A stretch of 64,000 bases of DNA from Thamnaconus septentrionalis. Lineage: Eukaryota; Chordata; Actinopteri; Tetraodontiformes; Monacanthidae. The notes under the pieces were generated by a model. The model did not search any database, was not told the origin of the DNA, and was given only the letters and a program-made list of their open reading frames with translations. The DNA lies in the NCBI GenBank assembly GCA_009823395.1, contig CM020503.1, positions 1,449,001 to 1,513,000 on the forward strand, given 5' to 3'. The position numbers and the translations under genes are program-made. Of this stretch, positions 39,301 through 50,000 are shown piece after piece (position 1 is the stretch's first letter; the number at the start of each line of letters is the position of its first letter).

Positions 39301-40713
39301 GTTTGGATTGTCGTTTGGATGTTCCGTGGGTTCGTGAGGCCAGTGTTAGGAAGTTTCAGCGGCGTTGTAGACACTCACTAACACATTGCTAAGTCACTGT
39401 GTTCAGGGAGGTCAGCGGGGATTCACTACTTTGTTGTTACCGCTAGTGACTCGCTCAGTGGCATACATAGCGGCACTGAGATATTTTTCAAGAATGCAAA
39501 ACATTGATGGGTTACAAGTTTACTTACACTTGAAACCTGCACTTATTTGATCAGATCAGCCACTAAGCAGCTACAAATCGCACTTTAGTGGCGGTAACTG
39601 TAAAATATAAAACACAATAAGAAAATATATGAATCTCCTGATACGCATAGGAGCGCCAGAGTTTCTCTTTTTGAAATCAGACTAATTAAAATTATTCAAA
39701 GGTTCAGGTTCGTCCTTGCCGCACAATCAACCACACTCGTATTGTAGCATTTCTGACGTGTGTTCAGTTTTGTGTGTGTTCCACTGTTTAATAATGGTCG
39801 TGTTGCTGTTAGTATAATGCGACCATGTTATACTTCCTCTTTAAGAGGACGACAGAGACCCCGGACAGGTGTGTGTGCTGTGCTTGGGGCTGTGGGGATG
39901 TTTGGAGAGACGTGTGCGACTGTCTCTTTCTTGGAGTGAGTTCAGGAGAAAACCAATGTGCATGTTATTTGACAGCAACAAAAATATAGTCTTCCGTCAG
40001 AAATTCAGCTTCTGGTGATTGAGGTGTGGTTACAATATCTGACAATGTATTGTGCAAATTGCGGTCAGGTTACCAGAGCGCAATTTGCACTTCTGACTCC
40101 TCAGATGCCGCATTTGCGCCTGCATATCATTAGCGCAAAATCCTTTGTGGATACGACGCAAAGGTGGCGGAGATTACGGCCACAAAGTCGCCACAAAACA
40201 TGCCACAATTTACTGATGTGTTGTAATTCTTTCTGGCCCATCGTGTTCTAAAGGTTCAGTGACAGCAAATGTTTTGAAATCAGTTTGAATAATATAACAC
40301 TTGATCACTAGAAAATAAAGCTCAATTACAGTCATTGTTGTTATGATTTTTTGCCACAGTTGTCCAGGCTTCGCTGCTGATGTTGTTTGCTTGGCTGCAG
40401 GACTTCCCTGTTTTTGCCATGATTAAACTCTGGCGGTGTAAGCTTCCTCCTTGGAAGGTTCAGTTATATTCCTTTCATTAGGAAAAAAGTTCAGAATGAA
40501 GCTTTTCAAGCTGGATCTGAGAGAAAGCGCATAGGAGAGCTGAAATGTAAGCGATCCAGCTCCTTTGCAAGGTTGGGTTGGCAACAACCTGCGATAAAAA
40601 TCTGGCTGCTGATTTTTCCGCTAATCTTCTCGCTCAAATTTCCTGCCACTGGGTAAAGAGTGTAATGCAGCGTAGATTACGTTAATTGGAGAAATAAGAG
40701 GCTGGGGCTAATC

Positions 40714-40753
<40 letters not shown>

Positions 40754-43700
40754 GGGACCACTCATGTCCTCTCCTCATCACATGATAACTCAGGTGTGAA
40801 CTGGCCTGAGGGCCAAATGCAGGCATGAGAGCACACAGGCATGAGGGATGAAAGTGGCGTGTGTCAAGTGCAACTTATTCATATGAAAAGGAACTGGAGA
40901 CATTTCAAGAGAGAGAAAAAAACAAGGGAAAATGTCAAGGTTTACCTTGACGGGGACAAAGACATGAAAATGATGTCAAAACAACCCATCTGATCATCAC
41001 GTTGACATTTCCAGCAAAAACTGCTCATAGCCAAAGATGGTTTGTTCAAGTCAGAGGGATTCAGCCTGAAGGAAACATTCATGTTTTATCTGGTACTGTG
41101 CTACTGACAGTAAATGGACTGGCCTGCGGGAGGCCCTCCAGGAAAAAGTTAATAAACAAAATCAAAAAATGAAATCAAGGAACACGGTCTAACAGCTCAG
41201 ATAATTCCACCCCAATTATCCATCCACCAACATGTCAAAGAACCTGCCAACGACTGATCCATCACTCAGATGGTCTCTATAAAGTTATCCAGCATCACAT
41301 GATCTATCAGATACTGGCTTACACTTGATTTTTTTCCATTTTTTTTTACTCACAGCAAATTACAGATTCCCTCTGAAATTTTGAAGCAGCTCAAGGTTGA
41401 ACGTTTGTGGAAGTCGAGCACCAGACAGAGTAAAAGCTGAGCCCAAACTCTGGTTGCAAACGATGTCACTGGTGCAAGATCACATTTACGTGTTGGACAA
41501 CAACACACAATGCACACAGAAACGCTGGGCCTAAAGTCCAACATTTCTCTGTCTCAGTTTAAAGCTCTTCCAGAGGCAGATTAACCGGCCAGGTGGATTT
41601 ACTCTAAACTTGGCAGGTGTGGGAAGCCCTCTGCAGGTCTTTGACCCAGCTGCACATTAACCTTCTCTTCATCCTAAAGTAAATATGTAGCTCCAAGCAG
41701 CTGCTGCGGTAGCTTTTCTAGCGTTTGAAATCCCAGTTTGACGTTCAAAATCACAGCGGACCAGTGATTAGCTCGGCGTCCGGCACTTTTCCAGCCAAGA
41801 GAGCACCAATACAGAACACGTGAAGTGCAGATGTTCAAATGTGTGACCGTTGCCGAGTGCGATGGAGAGAAGTGGAGCAGTCGTGCACAGACACACAATG
41901 GACAGTGATCCTATTAGAGACAAATCCACACGGAGGGACAGATTTACGCCGAGACACAAACACAGTGTTGGTACTGACCTTGAAGCTCCAGTAGTTTGGT
42001 TGCTGCAGGGGGGGAGAAGGGAAAACAAAGAGACAGAGGGAAGGAAGGGAAAGAAAGACGTGGTGAGACGTTTTCTCCAGGGTTGAGCGGTGAAAAACAC
42101 AACAATTTGCCATAAAACGACAACCGAAGACAACTCAAGTGGTGCCACAAAGAGGCGCGGTGGCAGTCATTTTTATAGATTTAAAAAAGAAAAAAGAAAA
42201 AAAGAAGAAGATCAAAAATTATGGCACGGCTTGAACAAACAAACCATCTATCTTCGGAAGAGCACAGCCACTGTGTTTCTGACACACTAATTGTGAAGAT
42301 GACTGCCAGATTCACTTGTGTTGTCCTTGACTGCCAATATTATGGGCCTTCAATCACAATTACGCCGCTAAATACTGAGCTCCATACTCCCTTCTCTGGA
42401 TTAGTGGGAGTCCTGGAGTGCCAGCAAGACATTTTGAAGTCGTGGCTGCATGTGTTTGGATTTAGGCAGGCTAACGTTGTTGTGGGAAAACACGTGTACA
42501 GCGGTGTTCTTGTGCAGGTTTAACATTCAGTCACTGCCGTTTTGTAGCGTCCCCGCTCTAAATGATAAGTGCTGCATGCACGCTAACAACAAAGCTAGCT
42601 GGGTGTGGACCAATCACAGAACAAGTCAGGGCTAACCTTCAACAACCTTCATCTTTTAATCTGATGGACCAGATTGAATTTATTGTCTGATCCATCTGAT
42701 TCGAATTCCTGCCGAATAACTGACAGCCAAGCCGAGCCGCAGCTGAAAGGCTGATGTTGCATACGACAGCAAATAAAGACAAATAAATACAAGGAAGAAG
42801 CAATGATTCGCCACCGTGATGGAGGCTTGCGTCATGCCTTTGTGCTGTGACAGGGTAAGATAAAATCCTCCCGCTGCTCTTGCTGAGGGGGAGGACAGCT
42901 CTGACCCACAGATGGCCCATACAAGGAGGAACGGGGCTTTCACCTTTTCATTATGTAAAAAACTGATCTCGCACCCTCACAATCTCCTAGAAGAAAAACT
43001 GCCGGAGGCAAAAATTACCCAACTATTCTCTCCTACATGGAGGTGAAAGACCTGGGCTGATAGGGTGGTTGTAGGTAATTCAATTCAATACAGTTTAAGT
43101 CAATACTTATCATTGTCATAGTGGTCTTTGTTCAATATCAATTGTCAGTATTTAACGTCTATGTTATGATAAGGTATGTCTTGTATCAATGTTTAGTTGT
43201 TTTTTTTTTATTGTGTTTTTATAACAGCAATCCTGCTCAAAGACAACAGATGTAAATTAGCAATGTGGCTTAAACCTGACAAGGTTACGCACTGTGTACT
43301 GTCCCTGCCAAATAAATGCTAGTAAGTAAGTCAGCAAGCAAGTGAGGGAGTAAGCAAGTAATTATGTAGACACAACAGAACAATATTATTTTAGCTTCTA
43401 AATGCTAGTACAACGATAGTAGTGGCAAGAGGAACAGGTAGAATATAAACTGCAAGTGTCATTTCTTAAGCTCCTCCCACATCTGGAAGAAAGCAACTTT
43501 GTTGATGAGTTTGGGGAAAGTGTGAACAGGTCACACTCACAATGGTGGATTTTTATTTCTCATTGAGAGCTCCGGAGTACACAAAGTGTTTAGCCCTGTG
43601 TTTACAGTGATGCTTTGGAGCATTGTACAGGTTTGGAAGGGGACAAATACAGGGTGTCTACAAACACTGCAGCACCTCGCTGGGGGTGTTGGAACTAACC

Positions 43701-46700
43701 TAGGAGAATGATTAGAACCCTTTGTGACATCAGAAAGGAGTGATGACCAGATCTGCGTGCTTTAGCACAGACTTTCTGGCTGGTGGAGAAAGAAATAAAA
43801 GTTGTTCTTCTTCTCGTGTTTCTGTTGAGGTCACCGACAGGACAGAGATGTCATTTTTCAGCTGGAAACACTGGGATTTTGGTGTAAGGAGGCGAGATGA
43901 TAAGACAGCAATCACATCGCAACACCTACGACTCTCCTCGGATTCTTTGATTGCCACGTCTGGTACTGAAATGTGAGTTTCACACGGCAATATTGAGCAT
44001 TTATGTGAAGTGGCCTCACACTTAAGTGGACAGATGCTCATATATATATTTATTTTTGTCACATGTGCAATGAGAGACTTTGAGTAAACCGTTCTAATTA
44101 AGCCGAGCTCTGTGTGGCTCTCGGCTCCTGATGGAGCAGATGCTCTGGGAGCCACCGGAGTTCCACAGACTTTTCTTTCTTAACTGAAATCTCAGAAGAA
44201 AGTTTGCCGCCGCCTCTCCAGATTTTGTCGTGGACATGCAGAAGAAAAGAAACACGACAACCTGACGTGACGCCGCTTAACTGCAACTCCATTGGCTTCT
44301 CCTTGTACACAAGTGCAGAGCCTTGTGTTGAGTCCAAAAATGTAACACAACTCTTGATGTTTTGCTTCAACTGTGTGTGTAACTGATATGTGATATATAA
44401 ACACAAATCAATTCAATTAAATACCACACTTTTAAAGGGTCTGACAGAACTGCCTCTTTGTTTCTTCTCAACAATCTGTACAGTACCGATGCAGACAATG
44501 TTTAAAATTCAGTCTCATTTCGCCACCAGACGACAGAGAAGACTTTGGTTTTATCATATGGAATGTGTTCACCGTCCCCAATGATGAATCATGGGCAAAG
44601 GCCTAAAATGTCTTTTATCAGTTCATGAATGATATGCCTACTGACACAGCGGAACCACTCATTCTTCATTGATGTTGAAAAGGAGAATCTTTTCCGTCTG
44701 GGCCGCAGATCCACCTCTCAGGTCGATGTGCTGCTCCCACACACTCTGGGATGTTGCTAACTATAGAGTAGGACAGCACCGTGTCAGGAGGGGAGAGGAG
44801 TCCTGGCCGGCGCAACTCACTCAGATGATTTGCTGACACTCAGATGAAACGTTCTTGCCGATTTGTTGAATTTGCCAACATTGTAACATCAAAAACATCA
44901 ACGTAGGGTGACAGTTTATGGGAATCTGGGCCATTTTAGAAACATATGAAGTACTTTTTGTCAAAATAAAGCGTTTATCTCTGTCCATATTAAGATAGTT
45001 AAGATGTAGTGTTAACATTAGGAACATGTAGAATTACCTGAATGTTACAAAGCAGATTAGGGAACCAATTACAATCAACGGCATCCAACTTTGGCAGTGG
45101 CAGGATTTAGGTGAAGACATATTGACAGTATTGAAACTGTGTACTTCAAACAGTAAACATATGCATAAGACCAACGTATTCAAACTATATTTTTAAAGTT
45201 ATCAATTAAGGATGCTAGTTTCGGACAGTGCCGTCAAAGAGGACATAAGCGTGCAGTTCACCTCCTGACCCGGTGGTGTCCTCCTCTGTAGTTAGCAATA
45301 TCTCTGAGAGCAATTCAGCAACGAATGGACGGACACTGAACTGAAGGTCATCTTCCTCTACACTTCCAGCACTGTGACAGACATAGCTGCTGTCCATTGA
45401 CCAATCAGACATCCCTCGGCGATAACTTGGCAGTACAATCACGCCATGACACTTTTTCCCAGCACTGAAATGAGTCGTTAATCTCGGGCTGTTCCAACTG
45501 AAAATGGCAACCAAAACAAACCAGTTTGCTGATATATTACCAGAAACCATTCTCGCAGTGGAAACCAGATAATGGCAGCGTGCTCGCCAAGGATCAAGCG
45601 TTGATTCTTAATTTCACTGTTTTCTGGCCTAAGCCTGCTGACAGCTGCGTCAAATATCCATGAAAACTCCCGAAGCTGCTGCTGTTGTTACAGACCAGCA
45701 TCGATCATGTCCATCGGATCTACATCGACCTATGAGGACGACGCGCTGCTGTACACGGCTCTGGACTGCACTGTATTATTACCGCATTATCCCACGGCTA
45801 TGGGAATCCCTGCGATAGTCTGGGATGAGATGGGGGTGAATGAGTGAAATGTACACCAGCTTCAGATTTGGCCTCCCGATCTCCTCGCTGGGATTTTAAA
45901 AAATCAATCGGCCATGGATTTTAACCTGGTCTGCAATCTTGTAAGACGCTGTGAGAGAATCCTCGCGCTTCTCCCGACACGCGGACGGTCGGCTGAACCC
46001 GCAGCCGTCGGGCGTATCAAGCAGCACCGACACCTGGTTAATGGGCCTGGTTAATGGGCCTGGTTAATGGCGTTTCTCACGGTTGGCTGCAACTGCTCCT
46101 GCTGGAGGTTAGCGTCGCCTCTCCCACCCTCTTTAACTTGGTACCACCTGACCACAATGTCACTGGGCAAACAGCTGAACAACAGAGACACATGAGAGCC
46201 GTCTTGCGTCGGCACCCGGCGGGCCTCCCCAGCGCACCGTGACTCAGTGATCACCGGATTTTTCAATCGCTCGGGCTGAGGTCCCCCCGGGGGGGCGCTA
46301 GTACGCAGCGGAGCCTCGCGGAGACGGAGGGGAGCGGCGGGGGGGAGGGGCAGGAGGGGGAGGTGGTGGGGAGGGGGGCGACGCCTGACCTGCACGCGGA
46401 GTAGCCATTTTTTTTTGGACCTAACCGCCGCCCCCCTCGGAACGCCACCGTGATTCCCTCCTCCTCCTCCTCCTCCTCCTTCTCCAGCCCGAACACACAC
46501 GTGCACACACATCCACGGTTACACACACATATGCTGCACATGCTGTTTTTTTTGTTTTTTTTGCTTGAACACACACATGCCGTCCTCGTGCGTGCACGGC
46601 GACACACAGTGAGTCACTGCGGCAGCGCGTGCAGGCAGACGCACCTGCTCGTCACCTGACAGCAAACACACCCTCCTCTGACCACATACACACACACACG

Positions 46701-46861
46701 CGCACACACACACGCACACCAGCAGAAGGGAGGGAGAGGATGTGTGTGTGCGTGTTTGTGTGTGTCTGTGTGTGTATAGACAATCCAACAGCTATCAAAA
46801 ACACACTCTACCATCTCAGACAATCAGAAGAGGAAGACACGCATGTACGCGTACGCGCACG

Positions 46862-46958
<97 letters not shown>

Positions 46959-46975
46959 GCACTTTACAAAGCTCA

Positions 46976-47015
<40 letters not shown>

Positions 47016-50000
47016 TCTCGGCTCAGTCGGGCAGAGTTACCGTGGCTACTTAGCGAGCCCGTCGCTCGCCAGGGCGCATCTTCTCGCTCCTCTTGCCTCC
47101 CCCACGTCCTCCTGCTCCTCCTCCTCCTCGTCCTCTTCCTCCTCCCCTCCCTGCTCTCCATTTGTCCTCCCCCTGCCACAAGCACAGACTGCGGCTCGGC
47201 GTCTTCCCCGCCGCCCCGAGGATCAGCCAGCGTCCTCGGCGGAGCCTGTAGTAGCGCCTAAGAGGCAGTTAGCATCTCTCCCTGGCCCCTCCTCCTCCGC
47301 CTCCTCCTCTCCTTCCTTCTGCCTCTCTTCCCGTCGGTGTCTCGCGCTTCCTTCCACCGGCTCTCCCCTCTCGTCACTCAGTCCCTCTCCCGCTCCGTAA
47401 AGCTGTACGCTTCCCTCCGTAGTGCCGCCGGTGCCAGCAGCCGTATGATATCACCGTCTTGCCTTATAAGGGCGGACGGCTGGTTGCCATGTCGACGGCA
47501 GACTCCACCTGTTCTCCCCCGGTCCACCTTTTTTTTTTTTTCCCATCCCCCTCGGGAGACGGATGGTTTGGCTTGGGTAAACAGACGCAGCACATGAGAG
47601 GAGGGGGAATGTGGGGGGGGAGGGGGGTGGGCGGAGGGATGTGATGGACGCCAGCTGACGGAGGCTCAGAAGAGGAGGGGGAGGAGGAGGAGGAGGAGGA
47701 GAACACTTAAAGGAGAAGATCTGATGGCGTCTAACGTGCAAAGGCATGTGGAGCCAGAGCTCAGCGCAGCGACCGAGGGGCGGCGGCCAGCCTGCGCCCA
47801 TCCTCAAGATGGAGACGCAACTTTACCAGCGTCACTCTTAACGCACTGTGCCTGATTAAGGTCAGGGGCATCACAACACCACAATATGGCGCTGGCAGAC
47901 GCCGACGAGGCTGTCAGGTGAACGGAGGCTGGGACTCCGTCTCCTGGCTTCAGTTCTCTTTGGCTTTTAGTTGTTATTCAGTCAAAGAATGCAGCTGTGT
48001 TTTAAAGTGAGCTTGTGTTTGTTTGTGATTTACAAAAAAGGTGTTTAAATTCAGTAAGAACCGAGCTATACTGTAGTTATGTCATACAACTACATAGGAA
48101 ATGTGATTGTGCCAATAGATTGTTATTTTGATTGTGGCCCCAATGTCAACCGACATGGACCAATACACTTAAAGATCCAGAGTGGACAATTTGGCCTGAT
48201 TTATGATTTTTATTAGTACATTAAAAAAGAGGGTACACTTGCAGTACAATCAAAGTAATTTGGTTTTGCTACCCATAGGACAGTTCTCATATGTATATAA
48301 GCAAGGGTCACGATCCCAGTTAGCTGCCATCTTGCACCACCATATTTCTAAGGAAGCCTGGTGTGGACAATTCAGCCTGCCAGAGTGCATTTCATATTTA
48401 GGCTGAACAGTCCTGTCCTAAAATAAACCAAGTAGGGCTGCAGCTATCGAGTATTTTGGTAATCGATTCTTTTATCAAATATTCCAACAAGTTATCGAGT
48501 AATTGGATAAAACATGCGTTTGCTTAATTAAAGCCCACTGCGCAGCAGAACGCAACCATTAACATCAGTGTGTTAATGGAGTTCACACCAGACATGGTGC
48601 GGTCGTGTTTCAGAAGCATCCCAGAGGGGTGAAACCGCGCCGCCCTGGTACCGTCGTCAAAAGACCGCTTCCGTCTTCTCCCGAAGTGCATTGGGCGAAT
48701 GGCTGTGACGGAAGCACGTTGTGTCACACTAAAAAGAGTCCGTGCAAAACGTGAGCTTTAAATTTAATTAAACAACGTCACGATGCAGAAGAAATTCCTT
48801 GATTATTTTCTTGTCGTCGAGTTACTCGAATTACTCGAGGAATTGTTGCAGCCCTGAAAACCAACGAAGAAGAAGGTTGACGAGGTATTCAGATTTGTGT
48901 GCACAGGCTACTGTAGTTCACTGACAAATTCGGGAGGGGGAGGGTAAGGGAAATCGAAAATGTAACCACTTGATGTTGCTGTTTCTTCCAAAAATGCAAA
49001 AATTACACACTTAACCTTTAAATTTGAATAATTTCCTTTGAAAAATCTAACTAGCTTTTCTGTTTGGCCCGGTATTTCATATGTTAACACTGAGGCAGGA
49101 GAGGTTGCATTAGTGCTATGCAACAGCGATCGACAAGGGGGTGATAGACATTTTCGTTTAGTTTTTTGGCATCACCTCAACGTATCTTCAACGGTTAATT
49201 AGAGTTTCATAGAATGACTGCCGTGTGAAAAAGGCAGGAACAACAGTCAAGCTGTGGGTCACATGTCACTCCAGCTGATCGATGACGGAACGCGAGGAGC
49301 AGAGCCACATGGTGAAGACTTCCCGTTGTCCAATCCCGCCCCACACTCTGATAACCCATTACAAAGTATCCTATTACCAACCTAGCGGTCCATTCTTTGC
49401 AAAAACGCCTCCGCTGCTGCGCGTCAACACCATGAGGACTCGTGCAAGAATAATGCACCCGTGTCTTGTTTTCTCCCCGATCCCTCCAGCGTGCCGTCAT
49501 TATTTCTGAGGAGGAAAATGTTCACGTGCAGGAAAGTAGAGCACTCAGAGGTCCATCCCGCCTCAGGGCTGCACTCTACTCCTTTTTACCAGTCGGTACG
49601 CAGAGGCTCAGTTTTACTACAGTAACTTATTATTAGGAGGTAAAGAATTGACAACTTCATTATTTTACAATATTGTACATTTTGCCTACAGCAGTTTACC
49701 AGGCAAATTCATTATTCAAAATTTGTTTATTCAACGACTGGATTGGAAACATGTTGAAGAGGACCTCAGTGGTACAATGTGAAATGGAGAGCATACCAGC
49801 ATTTGTGTTTTCAAATTTTATTATTATAATCAAAAACAAATGAAGCTATTTTATCCCTTTGCATGTGCAAGTCTCATCTTTGTTAGTGTTAAATGTTCAA
49901 AGCTGTTTTTTTGGTTTTTTTTTTAGTATTTGTCAATTTCTCAGTAATTGTTTGAAGAATATTTGGGAGAGCAATTGCAAGAAGGATATGTTCAGTTTTT

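Larger units (their letters stand above)
28718..41978 (-). other. srcin1 large intron (13.3 kb)
   Basis: It contains a CpG-rich block (about 29500-29890), CA repeats (29247-29279, 30983-31006, 36147-36174, 36326-36361, 40718-40751) and GA/GT repeats (30287-30362). It also holds the fish interspersed repeat at 30061-30240, a (GGAT)n at 33472-33500, the 80-bp minisatellite (34711-35650) and a (GACT)n at 35745-35783. No coding exon with conserved similarity was recognised; long stretches such as 31.0-34.6 and 36.5-40.7 kb look like ordinary unique intron. Confidence 0.65.
46260..47820. promoter_or_regulatory. intronic CpG-rich block with CArG box, candidate alternative srcin1 promoter
   Basis: GC- and CpG-rich sequence is interrupted by microsatellites. 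A perfect palindromic CArG box CCTTATAAGG lies at 47462-47471 and also reads as TATA-like TTATAAGG on the - strand. It lies inside the srcin1 intron, so a - strand start here would give a protein lacking the N-terminal exon. No first exon was proven. Confidence 0.35.

Noticed and set aside
45215..45550. 111-residue - strand frame in a srcin1 intron
   Set aside because: No recognised domain and no flanking splice pattern that phases with srcin1. Similarity to transposon-derived proteins could not be supported.
46629..47400. Long + strand frames with His/Thr and Gln runs (up to 210 residues)
   Set aside because: They are translations of CA and CAG microsatellites, with no start context or conserved part.
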